From: Cytophagales bacterium
Lineage (GTDB): Bacteria; Bacteroidota; Bacteroidia; Cytophagales; Cyclobacteriaceae
Assembly (NCBI GenBank): GCA_025359125.1
Contig: JANYHI010000046.1
Span: forward strand, 62,001-126,000
Reading direction: 5' to 3'
DNA length: 64,000 bases
Shown here: positions 22,224 to 31,000 of the stretch, piece after piece
Layout of the letters: each line of letters opens with the position of its first letter
Position numbering within the stretch: position 1 is the stretch's first letter
Notes under the pieces: generated by a model
Told to the model about the DNA's origin: nothing
Databases searched by the model: none
Seen by the model: only the letters and a program-made list of their open reading frames with translations
Translations under genes and position numbers: made by a program

Positions 22224-22838
22224 ATGAAGTTAGTCGCTAAAATAATTTCTGTAGTCTTTCATCCGCTATTACTTACCACTTATTTAGCAATTATACTAAG
22301 TATTTATTTTCCGGCCATGATGATGATTAGGCCAGACAATAGAAACACTATAATAGGATTAATCTGTGTCTTCACTTTTGTTTTACCTGCCATTAATTTA
22401 CTCATGCTTCGCTATTTTGGATCGGTAACTTCTATCACTTTATATTCTCGTACGCAGCGAATTGTTCCTTTTTTTCTCATTTCACTCCTGTATATCCTGA
22501 TCACTTTTTTATTCATCTATAAGCTACCATTCAGTCAAAATTTTAATAAGCTGATGATGATCATTACCACCATGGTAATTGTTTCTTTCGCGATCACTTT
22601 TTTCTTTAAGATCAGCGTGCATAGTTTGGCCGCCTGTGGTGCCATTGGTATTTTGCTTCCGCTTAATAATGCTACCGAAGAAGCGTTGTTAGTAGTGCCA
22701 ACTGTTTTTGTGATTTTAGCAGCTGGCACAGTGATGTCTTCACGTCTGCTGTTAGAAGCTCACACGCCTAAAGAAGTCTACTATGGCGGAGTAGTTGGTT
22801 TTGCTATCGGATTTTTAGGAATGATTTTATTTTTTTGA
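22224..22838 (+). CDS. PAP2-like integral membrane protein
   Basis: The 204-residue protein has about six membrane helices. Near its end, SSRLLLEAHTPKEVYYGG fits the third phosphatase motif of the PAP2 superfamily (SRxxxxxHxxxD), but Glu replaces the usual Asp. SVHS stands where SGH is expected, and TQRIVP resembles the first motif's RP end. It may therefore be a divergent or inactive lipid phosphatase acting on isoprenyl or phosphatidyl phosphates, or a lipid-binding relative. ATG 22224 is two codons inside the longest frame. It lies 19 bases after rpoN, suggesting one transcript. Confidence 0.62.
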   Translation: MKLVAKIISVVFHPLLLTTYLAIILSIYFPAMMMIRPDNRNTIIGLICVFTFVLPAINLLMLRYFGSVTSITLYSRTQRIVPFFLISLLYILITFLFIYKLPFSQNFNKLMMIITTMVIVSFAITFFFKISVHSLAACGAIGILLPLNNATEEALLVVPTVFVILAAGTVMSSRLLLEAHTPKEVYYGGVVGFAIGFLGMILFF

Positions 22839-23001
22839 GTTACGAATAGAGCTTTTCTTTTAAGCAACACGTAAAGTGTGATTCGTACAAGAGTTTGCAA
22901 TGGAAGTGTAATGCAAGCTGCAATCGATCCTTCGACCCTTGATCAGTAACAATTTAGTTACGTTTTTTTCACAGGTAACGAATCCATAACACAAAATCTT
23001 T

Positions 23002-23091
23002 ATGAAAACTTTTACAAAAACGCGCAGCTTTTTGAGATGGTTGGCGGCTGCATCACTATCAATTACATGCTTACTTTCAATTAATGCATAA
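23002..23091 (+). pseudogene. 29-residue signal-peptide-like frame (truncated gene or small secreted peptide)
   Basis: ATG 23002 opens a frame that begins MKTFTKTRSFLRWLAAAS and continues with a hydrophobic, small-residue stretch ending in INA before TAA at 23089. It has a basic n-region, a hydrophobic core and an AxA-like cleavage end, which is what a Sec signal peptide looks like. Nothing is attached, because the stop comes exactly where a mature protein would begin. It may be the remnant of a deleted secreted protein or a genuine tiny envelope peptide. Confidence 0.4.
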
Positions 23092-23210
23092 TCTGCTCGT
23101 GGGGTTGACGAAAACATTGCTCGTGCAACATTTTGTCAAGGTTAAACCCTGACAATGAAAATCACTCACTGCAATATTTTTTAACATCAGTGTTTGATTT
23201 CATTCGTCAA

Positions 23211-23237
23211 ATTATGCAATTGCATCTATTGCATAAT
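23211..23237. promoter_or_regulatory. Inverted repeat upstream of the crotonase gene
   Basis: ATTATGCAAT (23211-23220) and ATTGCATAAT (23228-23237) form a perfect 10-bp inverted repeat with a 7-base spacer. It lies about 80 bases upstream of the candidate -7 box at 23317. The AT-rich symmetric form suggests a regulator binding site. Confidence 0.4.
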
Positions 23238-23316
23238 GTGGGTTATTGCGGTATTCTTTTACCAGCTTACAAAACTTTACACAACTGTGCTTAGAAATAA
23301 TTTGCGAGAATAAGGT

Positions 23317-23324
23317 TATGTTTG
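23317..23324 (+). promoter_or_regulatory. Candidate -7 promoter box for the crotonase gene
   Basis: TATGTTTG fits TAnnTTTG and ends 30 bases before ATG 23355. It contains the TTG that would start the longer frame, arguing against that start. Confidence 0.4.
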
Positions 23325-23354
23325 ACATCAAGAGGGACTGAATCTTATTTAACT

Positions 23355-24137
23355 ATGGAATTTAAATTTTTGAAGTATCAGGTTTTAGAAGGAGTGGCTA
23401 CTATTTCTTTAAATCGCCCTGAAGTTTATAATGCATTAAATGATGCTATTACGTATGAATTGCAGGATGCTTTTAAAGTTGTTGCCAAAGATGAATTAGT
23501 ACGTGTGGTTATTTTGACAGGAGAGGGTAAAGCCTTTTGTTCTGGCCAGGATTTGAAAGATAGTTCTCAGCAAGGCAAACGATCTTTTTTAGATTCGCTG
23601 CATAAGCGATATAATCCAATAATATCTGCCATGCGCAATTTGCCTAAGCCAATCATATGCAGGCTGAATGGAGTAGCGGCAGGAGCGGGATGCTCGTTGG
23701 CGCTGGCTTCCGATTTAATTGTGGCAGCAGAAGAAGCAACTTTAATTGAAGTGTTTATCAATATTGGGCTAGTGCCAGATTCTGGATCCTCTTATTTTTT
23801 ACCTCGGTTGGTGGGCATGGCCAAAGCATTTGAATTGTGCAGCATGGGCAACAAAATTAAAGCCAATGAAGCCCTTGCTTTGGGATTGGTAAATAAAGTG
23901 GTACCAATGGCAGAGTTAGATTCAGCAGTAAAATCGTATACAGATTATTACGCCATCGCTCCAACTAAAGCAATTGGGCTCATAAAAAAAATGCTGAATA
24001 AATCTTCTACCTCTACTTTAGATGAGATGTTGGAGTACGAAGCATATTCGCAAGAAATTGCAGGCGCCACAGTAGATCATAAAGAAGGTGTGCAAGCCTT
24101 TATCGAAAAAAGAAAGCCAACTTTCGTTGGAAAATAA
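23355..24137 (+). CDS. Enoyl-CoA hydratase/isomerase family protein, PaaG-like
   Basis: The 260-residue protein is a standard single-domain crotonase. The oxyanion-hole segments are GKAFCSGQDLKD and GVAAGAGCSLALASD. The active-site helix reads GLVPDSGSSYFLPRLVG, and the C-terminus HKEGVQAFIEKRKPTFVGK closely follows PaaG of the phenylacetate pathway, a ring-1,2-epoxyphenylacetyl-CoA isomerase, including the Asp after VP. Other paa genes are absent from the window, so a more general role in fatty-acyl-CoA metabolism is equally possible. ATG 23355 gives the family start MEFKFLKYQV. It converges on the barrel protein gene with a 3-base gap. Confidence 0.88.
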   Translation: MEFKFLKYQVLEGVATISLNRPEVYNALNDAITYELQDAFKVVAKDELVRVVILTGEGKAFCSGQDLKDSSQQGKRSFLDSLHKRYNPIISAMRNLPKPIICRLNGVAAGAGCSLALASDLIVAAEEATLIEVFINIGLVPDSGSSYFLPRLVGMAKAFELCSMGNKIKANEALALGLVNKVVPMAELDSAVKSYTDYYAIAPTKAIGLIKKMLNKSSTSTLDEMLEYEAYSQEIAGATVDHKEGVQAFIEKRKPTFVGK

Positions 24138-24140
24138 AAA

Positions 24141-24869
24141 CTAGAATCCGCTTAGAGAAATACCAATCGTAAGTGTATTCATTTTGGTGCGGTCAGGTCC
24201 TTTATCTGTTTGAAAGATAGGAGTTACATTGTAGTAACCGAATAAGCTAAAAGATCCAATTCCTAGTCTGCTGTAAAGTGCATACCGCAACGAATTAACT
24301 CCATGCGATTGAGAGTCTTTGCTGGTTACACTTTCATTATTGATAGTGTAATTAACTTTTGTGTGCGTATCAAAAAGAACTCCTACTCTTACACCAGCAG
24401 AAACATGAATACTTTTGCTAGGATCTTCGGGCTTTGTGTCAAACTGAATTTCTGCAGGCATAAACTCTAAGTAATTCATTATAAACATACTTTTGTCTGT
24501 GCCAGGAAAATTAAGATCTGCGCCACTCGCAGGAAGCAGTTGATATGCTCCGGTGCCATCAGGAAATTTGCTGAGAGTATAATTGTTAGTTAGTTTATAT
24601 CTTTCTAAACTCAATCCAAAAGTAGGTCTGTAACTAAATTTTGAATTCCACAATCTAATCGGATAGGCATAGTAAAGATTCAAAGTGCGAGATCCCCATG
24701 CTCCTTGTTCAAAATTATTGGGTGTGCTACCCTGTGCTCGGTTAAAACCGAATTCAATAATAAAAGCTCCCGGCAAATCAGGTCTTCTTACCCTCTTTTG
24801 AGTTTCTTGCCCATAAGTAGATGCTGCACAAACTAGGATAATGAAGAGAGCAAGAATCGAACGATGCAT
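24141..24869 (-). CDS. Outer-membrane beta-barrel protein of unknown function
   Basis: The 242-residue protein has a signal peptide (about 1-20, ending STYGQ) and then alternating amphipathic strands: FIIEFGFNRAQG, TLNLYYAYPIRL, SYRPTFGLSLERY, IHVSAGVRVGVLF, ALYSRLGIGSFSLFGYYNV and a terminal NTLTIGISLSGF. The final Phe is the classic C-terminal residue recognised by the BAM machinery. The length suits an 8- to 10-strand barrel. Ligand and function are unknown. The gene stands alone on this strand. Confidence 0.75.
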   Translation of the reverse strand: MHRSILALFIILVCAASTYGQETQKRVRRPDLPGAFIIEFGFNRAQGSTPNNFEQGAWGSRTLNLYYAYPIRLWNSKFSYRPTFGLSLERYKLTNNYTLSKFPDGTGAYQLLPASGADLNFPGTDKSMFIMNYLEFMPAEIQFDTKPEDPSKSIHVSAGVRVGVLFDTHTKVNYTINNESVTSKDSQSHGVNSLRYALYSRLGIGSFSLFGYYNVTPIFQTDKGPDRTKMNTLTIGISLSGF

Positions 24870-25025
24870 ATATTTTCAAAATTTTGAACGGCAAAAGTAC
24901 AGTTTTAGTACGCAGTAGCCAAAATTGGTGTTTGGCTAAAGGATTTATTCTATTAAATTTGCCGACTGTTTACGAAACTATGGATGCAGGTAACTGAGCT
25001 TTAGTTTGAAATAGAGAATTTAAAT

Positions 25026-25099
25026 GGGCCTGTAGCTTAACTGAATAGAGCATTTGACTACGGATCAGAAGGTTGGGGGTTTGAATCCCTCCAGGCTCA
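25026..25099 (+). tRNA. tRNA-Arg (anticodon ACG)
   Basis: A 74-nt cloverleaf can be drawn. The acceptor stem is GGGCCTG with CAGGCTC (one G-U pair). The D arm is GCTT/GAGC. The anticodon arm is TTTGA-CTACGGA-TCAGA with anticodon ACG. The T arm is GGGGG-TTTGAAT-CCCTC, and the discriminator is A. The 3' CCA is not encoded; ACTTTTTTT follows and may serve as a terminator. Confidence 0.93.
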
Positions 25100-25191
25100 C
25101 TTTTTTTGATATGGGACAATAATTTAGAATTGTCCCTAGTTATATTTTTAAGATTTAAAACTTTCTTGTACATCAATTAGTCTTACGTGCG

Positions 25192-26583
25192 GTGAAAACA
25201 TTGAGAGAAAGTAAGACTTATACCATAATACGAGCATTGATTCTAGTCCTGTCAATAGGGGCATCATTCGTATTTTCTAGTTCATGCACGGATCCTGGAT
25301 TATTGAATGCGGATCAGAATTTTTCTAAAAGTGGTCTTCAAACAATTTTTGTTGATACCTTTTCAGTTATCACCTCAACCGTTTTAGTTGATTCAATCCC
25401 TACAGCAAATACTAATAATATCTTATTGGGTAGTTATAAGGATGATTTTTTGGGAACGGTTAATTCCTCTACTTATTTTCAGATCGGATATTTTTCTAAT
25501 TTTTTGCCAGTCCCTACCAGTATTTATGATTCAATCGGGCTTATTCTTCATTACAATAAGTATTCGTATGGAGATACAACTAAACTGCTTACGTTAAATT
25601 TTTATGAATTAACTCAGACCATTAAACAGCGATTTATTCCTCCGTATGTTAGTAAAGATAAAATTTCAGCTCTAAATCCGATCAGTTCAATTTACAATAC
25701 GAGCAGCGTACCTTTTAATAGTACACCCATTGCATCTATTACAACGGATTATCATCCACATAGGGATTCAATTTACGTTCAATTTCCTGGTGCATTAGGA
25801 AAAAAATGGTTTGACATTGCAAGAGCTGATACTTCTAGCCATTTTAAAGATGTGGTTTTCTTTATCAACAATTACTTTAAAGGAATTCATATTGAAACGC
25901 CAGTGGGAACTGATGCAAGTATTGCTGGGTTCAATGTAAGCAAAGCCAAATTGAAAATTTACTATCGAAGATTGAATGGGGATGCATTAGTCAATGCTTC
26001 TTTTACTTTTCCCTTGGTAAATGCATTTAATCAATTTAATAAAATATCAGCTGATCGATCCACTACCGTAGTTCCGTTGTTAAAAGATTATGTTCAAGTT
26101 CCTTCCACTCAAACCGGAAATATTTCCTTTGTTCAATCAGGTATTGGCATTTATACTAAAATTGAATTTCCTACACTTAAAAGCGTTCTTAAAAATAAAA
26201 CAAATGTGATAGTAGATGCTGTATTAGAAGTACAATTAGTACAAAATTCGAACTCTTCATTTACAGCGCCACCAGCAGCATTATCACTTTACGGCACAGA
26301 TGAATCAAATATTTTGTTGGGTGGAATTTCTTCTGGTAGTGGCACTATTACAGGGGGCATTATTTACGATAGAGAATATAATTTATCCAACCGTTATTTA
26401 TTTTCCTTAACCAACTATATTAACGGGCAAATTAAAACGGACGCTCCAACGATTCTTCCTATTGCACTTATCTCCAATCGAATTTCAACGGAAGTAAACA
26501 GACTGGTTATAGGAAACCGATTTCACCCTACAAATAAAATAAAATTGAAAATTTACTACTCACAATATGGAACTAATCAATAA
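25192..26583 (+). CDS. DUF4270-type outer-membrane lipoprotein
   Basis: The 463-residue protein has a lipoprotein signal with the lipidated Cys at about 32 (VFSSSC) followed by TDPG. The body is beta-rich with short repeats of the DUF4270 kind: DSIGLILHYNKYSYGDT, LNFYELTQ, and late LSLYGTDESNILLGG and IALISN. DUF4270 proteins are widespread Bacteroidota surface lipoproteins of unknown function, and a kelch lipoprotein gene often follows, as here. The frame has no upstream ATG close by; GTG 25192 is the best start, giving MKTLRESKTYTIIRAL. The end is 4 bases from the next gene's ATG, so the two are probably cotranscribed. Confidence 0.78.
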   Translation: MKTLRESKTYTIIRALILVLSIGASFVFSSSCTDPGLLNADQNFSKSGLQTIFVDTFSVITSTVLVDSIPTANTNNILLGSYKDDFLGTVNSSTYFQIGYFSNFLPVPTSIYDSIGLILHYNKYSYGDTTKLLTLNFYELTQTIKQRFIPPYVSKDKISALNPISSIYNTSSVPFNSTPIASITTDYHPHRDSIYVQFPGALGKKWFDIARADTSSHFKDVVFFINNYFKGIHIETPVGTDASIAGFNVSKAKLKIYYRRLNGDALVNASFTFPLVNAFNQFNKISADRSTTVVPLLKDYVQVPSTQTGNISFVQSGIGIYTKIEFPTLKSVLKNKTNVIVDAVLEVQLVQNSNSSFTAPPAALSLYGTDESNILLGGISSGSGTITGGIIYDREYNLSNRYLFSLTNYINGQIKTDAPTILPIALISNRISTEVNRLVIGNRFHPTNKIKLKIYYSQYGTNQ

Positions 26584-26587
26584 ATCA

Positions 26588-27652
26588 ATGAAAAGATTAC
26601 CCCTCATACTTTCGATAAGCTGTTTAGCTTTTTTTAGTTTGCTTTTATCTTCCTGCGGAGGATCATCTGATCCAACTCCAGCGAAAAAAGGAAGCTGGGA
26701 TCGAGTTGCTGACTTTGGAGGTATAACCAGAGGCAATGCAACAGGTTTTGTAATTGACAATAAAGCGTATGTAGTGGGCGGTTACAACGCAGATGCAAAC
26801 AAAAGACAGAATGATGTTTTACAATATGATCCAGTGAATAATAGTTGGACCACGAAAGCTCCTTTTCCGGGTACCGCCAGAAGTCAAGCAGTAGCGTTTG
26901 TTATTGGTAAGAAAGCCTATGTGGGTACAGGTCTCGATGATCTTTCAAATAGGTTAAAAGATTTTTATGAGTATGATCCTGCTACCGATCTTTGGACTAA
27001 AATTGCAGACTTTGGAGATGGAACAATCAATGGAGCAAGGTATGGATGTTTGAGCTTTAGTGCCAACAACAGAGGGTTTGTTGGTGCGGGATATAATGGC
27101 AATGCTCAAAGTGATTTATGGGAATATCTGCCTGCAACAAATACATGGGTGCAACGGGCAAGTTTATCTTCTAAGCGAGTAAATGGTTTTGCAATGGTTA
27201 TTAACAATGTGCCGTATGTATTGGGCGGATCGAATAATAATATTACCGTAAAGACTGTTGAAAAGTATAATCTTGCTGATAATAATGCAGGAGCTTTTGA
27301 ACAAAAAGCCCAATTGACGCAGCGAGATAAAAGTGGAAATGTAATTACACAGCCAATAGCTCGTGATTTAGCAGCAACTTTTGCGATAGGTAATTTCGGA
27401 TACATTGCTACCGGATCGATAGGAGGTTCTCCATTTGGCGATACTTGGCAATATGATCCTGCTACTGATACTTGGTTGGAATATTATTCTCTTAGCAAAG
27501 AAGCATCTCCACGCGATGGGGCAGTTTCATTCGCTATAGGAAATTTTGGATATATCACTACTGGAAGGGCTGGTAATTCAAGATTTGATGATACCTGGGT
27601 ATTTGACCCACTTGGAGACGAAGGAACCGCAATTGGAGGAAACGGCAAATAA
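26588..27652 (+). CDS. Kelch-repeat lipoprotein
   Basis: The 354-residue protein has a lipoprotein signal (MKRLPLILSISCLAFFSLLLSSC is its first 23 residues, the last being the lipid-anchored Cys) and then a beta-propeller of about six kelch units. Each unit shows the pattern of a Gly pair, a Tyr and a DxWxxxxPxP-type strand: AYVVGGY, DPVNNSWTTKAPFPG, AYVGTGL, DPATDLWTKIADF, GFVGAGYNG, YVLGGSN, GYIATGSIGG, DPATDTWLEY, GYITTGRAG. Propellers of this type bind carbohydrate or protein partners on the cell surface. ATG 26588 is preferred to 26567, which would overlap the upstream gene and push the signal inward. A perfect terminator follows. Confidence 0.88.
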   Translation: MKRLPLILSISCLAFFSLLLSSCGGSSDPTPAKKGSWDRVADFGGITRGNATGFVIDNKAYVVGGYNADANKRQNDVLQYDPVNNSWTTKAPFPGTARSQAVAFVIGKKAYVGTGLDDLSNRLKDFYEYDPATDLWTKIADFGDGTINGARYGCLSFSANNRGFVGAGYNGNAQSDLWEYLPATNTWVQRASLSSKRVNGFAMVINNVPYVLGGSNNNITVKTVEKYNLADNNAGAFEQKAQLTQRDKSGNVITQPIARDLAATFAIGNFGYIATGSIGGSPFGDTWQYDPATDTWLEYYSLSKEASPRDGAVSFAIGNFGYITTGRAGNSRFDDTWVFDPLGDEGTAIGGNGK

Positions 27653-27669
27653 AAATTCACCCAGTCAGA

Positions 27670-27710
27670 AAAAAGCCACAGCATTTAATGCTGTGGCTTT
27701 TTTATTTTTT
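27670..27710 (+). terminator. Rho-independent terminator
   Basis: A perfect 15-bp stem (AAAAAGCCACAGCAT with ATGCTGTGGCTTTTT, 27670-27684 and 27688-27702) with a 3-base loop and a T-rich tail ends the DUF4270-kelch operon. The A/T flanks would also allow termination on the other strand. Confidence 0.93.
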
Positions 27711-27721
27711 CCAGTTGCCTC

Positions 27722-27852
27722 GTCCTGAAATAAGTTGACACAAAAGTTGACTTATTATGAGAACCACAAATGAAATTAGGAACGCATTAAAGCGAACCCA
27801 GAAGGACTATTCACAGTTTCTATTTCCTGCCCTAATATGGCCACTATTATGA
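27722..27852 (+). mobile_element. Possible insertion-sequence end with a truncated transposase start
   Basis: GTCCTGAAATAAGTTGACA begins at about 27722 and AAGTTGAC is repeated 13 bases later. These are GTTGACA-type terminal motifs like those at the ends of IS3/IS21-type elements. ATG 27757 opens a 31-codon basic frame (MRTTNEIRNALKRTQKDYSQ...) that stops at 27850. The matching right end and the rest of a transposase are not present, so this would be a solo remnant. Identification is tentative. Confidence 0.35.
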
Positions 27853-27912
27853 ACGTGCTACATTGCGGTGTCATTAATTGTTGCAATTAGTTTGAATGTG
27901 CCCAGTTACCAC

Positions 27913-27920
27913 TATTTTTG
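27913..27920 (+). promoter_or_regulatory. Candidate -7 promoter box for the PorU2-like gene
   Basis: TATTTTTG fits TAnnTTTG. Transcription from here would give a leader of about 150 bases containing the palindromic and Flavo-1-like stretch at 27997-28092. Confidence 0.3.
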
Positions 27921-27996
27921 GATTTGTATTAAGTAAGGGTGGATAATTTCTTTTAAAAACGGTGAGATTTGTGCGAGTTGTATGCTTGGTAAGTAG

Positions 27997-28092
27997 CTCG
28001 GCTAGGCCTACCTGCCGGCTAGGAAGGGACTGCAATGGAAAGCCCGAATTGAGAGGGATATTTGCGTTGTCGGACTTGCAATGGAAAGCCCG
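27997..28092 (+). repeat. GC-rich palindromic and duplicated leader sequence with a Flavo-1-like fold
   Basis: TAGGCCTA and the imperfect palindrome CCTACCTGCCGGCTAGG (about 28001-28023) are followed by two near-identical 20-base copies beginning GGACTGCAATGG (28027-28046) and GGACTTGCAATGG (28072-28092). The segment 28055-28091 reads GGGATA, then TTGC...GCAA pairing, then GGAAAGCCC, similar to the GGGAU...AUAGCCC frame of the candidate RNA at 6182. It overlaps the start of the PorU2-like gene. Confidence 0.4.
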
Positions 28093-31000
28093 CAAGGCCG
28101 CCATTTTTTTTGTTTTTTGTTTACTTTCTTTTTCAGGATTTTCTCAATTCTCCAATAGCTGGATCAACTTTAGCCAATCGTATTATAAAGTTGCCGTTGC
28201 TAAAGATGGAATTTACCGAATTACCTATACAGATTTGCAATCAGCAAATTTTCCGGTTGGTTCGGTAGACCCACGATTGATCAAACTTTATCATCGTGGT
28301 ACCGAACAAGCTATTTTTATACAAGGGGAAGCAGATGCCATTTTTGATGCATCGGATTTTATAGAATTTTACGGCCAAAAGAATGACGGCACGTTGGATA
28401 AAAATTTGTACAAACCTGCATCGGCACAACCTCATTCTTATTACAATTTATACAGCGACACGACTGCCTATTTTTTAACCTACAGTTTAATACCACCTGC
28501 CGGAAAACGCATGGATTCTTTTTCGGAGGTAAACGTTACGAATATTCCTAAAGAAGTATATCACTACAACACGCGATTAGTGGTGCCGGTTAATGCTTAT
28601 TCAGGTGGAAATACAGTAAACTCTGAACTGCAATATTCTTATTTCGATCAGGGCGAGGGCTGGATGGGATCTTCTATTCAACAAAATCAATCCATTGACT
28701 ATGGGGTGGATTTACTTGTTAACCCAGAGCCATCAGGTGGGCTACCTAAATTAGAACTGATGTTAGTGGGGCGAGATTTATTTCCGCATAGCGCGCAAAT
28801 TTTGGTAGGAACATCTACCAGTTCGTTAAGGCAAGTTAGCAATGTCAATTTTTTTGGTTTTGAAAATCCAGTGACTACTATTGATCTTAATTGGAGTGAC
28901 ATTCGATCGGATGGTAAGATAACAGTGCGCATAAGCACGGGTGCCGCTACTAATAACAGGCCGCAGCTAAGTGTGGCTTATGTAAAAATAATACAACCTC
29001 AAACTTTTGATTTTACGGATGAAACAGAAAAAAATATTAGACTTTCTGCAAACGCATATAATAAGTCATACATCGAAATTACAAACCCTACGGCTAGCGC
29101 ACGCCTGTGGGATATATCAAATACGGATAATGTTTCTACAGTTGGCTCTCGTATAGTAGGCGGAATTTTTAATGCGATAGTATCAGGCACTTCCTCTTCT
29201 CGAAATTTATTGTTTAGTAGCGTAACTCGATCGCCTATTTCTATTCAAGCTATTTCGTTTAGGTCAATCGTGCCGGCTGCACATAATTTTTTAATTATCA
29301 CGAACAAGGCTTTGATGAAATCATCGGGTGCTTACTCCAACGTGGTAAAAGCGTATGGTGGTTATCGAGCTTCTGTAGTGGGTGGAAAATACGACACACT
29401 TACCATTACAGTTGATCAATTATATAATCAATTTAACTATGGTGAAACTTCTTCACTGGCTATTTATGAATTTATGAAATATATGGTGGCGCAGGGTAAC
29501 CCTAAATTTCTTTTCATCATAGGGAAGGGAAGAGATATTTATTCCTACTCGGCTTACCAGCGAAGCGCACCACCCGCGAATGAAATGAAGGACTTGGTAC
29601 ATACCGCTGGCCTACCAGGATCGGACATGGCATTTACAGCTGGGTTGGGAGGCACTACCTACGAACCAAAAGTGGCTACAGGAAGATTGCCAGCCTCAAC
29701 ACCTGCGCAGGTAGCTGCTTATCTTAATAAAATTATAGAGACAGAAGCAGCACCTATTGCAGATATATGGAAGAAACAAGGGTTACATTTAAGTGGAGGC
29801 ATTCAATCTTTTGAACTTCCTCTTTTTAAAAGTTATGTAGATGGCTTTAAAGCCATAGCGAAGGATAATTATTGGGGAGGCAACATTACTTCTATTGCTA
29901 AGCAAGAATCTAACCCTGTTCAAATTATTAATGTATCTGATCAGGTAAATAAAGGCACTAACCTGATTACTTTTTTTGGCCACTCCTCTCCTGGCACGAT
30001 TGATATCGATATTGGTTTTGTAACGGATCCTATCATGGGGTATAATAATCCAGGTAAGTATCCTGCATTCTTGATTAATGGTTGCAACGCAGGTTCCTTC
30101 TTTACCAATGGAACTATCTTTGGCGAAGATTGGATGCTGGCGGCCAACAAAGGTGCTCGCAATTTTATCGCGCATAGTTCTTTTGGATTCACTAGTACCT
30201 TGCGCTATTACTCAGAATTATTTTATAGAATTGGTTTTGGAGATTCTGTTTTTATTAAGAAGGGAATTGGGGAGATACAACAAGAAGTTGCGCGCCAATA
30301 TTTACTTACTAATGGAAGTGATATTTATGCCATCACTCAAATACAGCAAATGGTTTTGCTCGGTGATCCGGCAGTAAAACTATTTGGAACAAATAAACCA
30401 GACTATGCTGTTGAGAATTCAGGAATTATATTGGCTTCGTTAGATGGTCAACCTGTTACTTCTTTAAGCAATAGCTTTGGTATTAAAATCATTAGAAAAA
30501 ATATTGGAGCTACCGGTAATATAGCAGTGCCTGTCCGCATCATTCGTACTCTCTCAAACAATACCTCAAAAACTTACGATTCTACTTTTTCAAATTTGTT
30601 TTATCAAGATACAGTTGTTTTTAAACTTAAGCGCGAAGCAAACGGAGCAGGCGTAAATGAGTTTACTGTAGTGATAGATCCGCTTAACACCATCAAGGAA
30701 ATTAGTAAATTAAATAACACGGCCACTTTAATTGCTACGCTTCCTTCTAACAGCACTAAGAATTTATTTCCGGCTGCGTTGGCGATAACTAACAAGCAAT
30801 CAGTTTCACTAGTTTTTCAGGCTACCGACTTAATATCTTCTACTCGAGATTTTCAGATTCAGATAGATACAGTCAATACATTTAATTCACCTTATTTAAA
30901 ATCGCAAACTATTTCTGCTAAGGTATTGGCAAGGCTGCCCATTACGCTGCTTAGCAAAGACTCCGCCACTTATTATTGGAGAACTAAATTTGATAAACCC

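Larger units (their letters stand above)
22839..23354. other. 516-bp intergenic region with a signal-peptide remnant and an inverted repeat
   Basis: No full gene is present. It holds a 29-codon frame with a signal-peptide-like sequence at 23002-23091, a 10-bp inverted repeat at 23211-23237 and a candidate -7 box at 23317. The minus-strand frame at 22860-23117 shows no recognisable protein character. Confidence 0.6.

Noticed and set aside
22860-23117. 85-codon minus-strand frame in the long intergenic region
   Set aside because: No recognisable features, and it is antisense to the more convincing signal-peptide-like frame at 23002-23091.
27874-28104. 76-codon minus-strand frame upstream of the PorU2-like gene
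   Set aside because: It arises from the duplicated GC-rich repeat and has no protein features.
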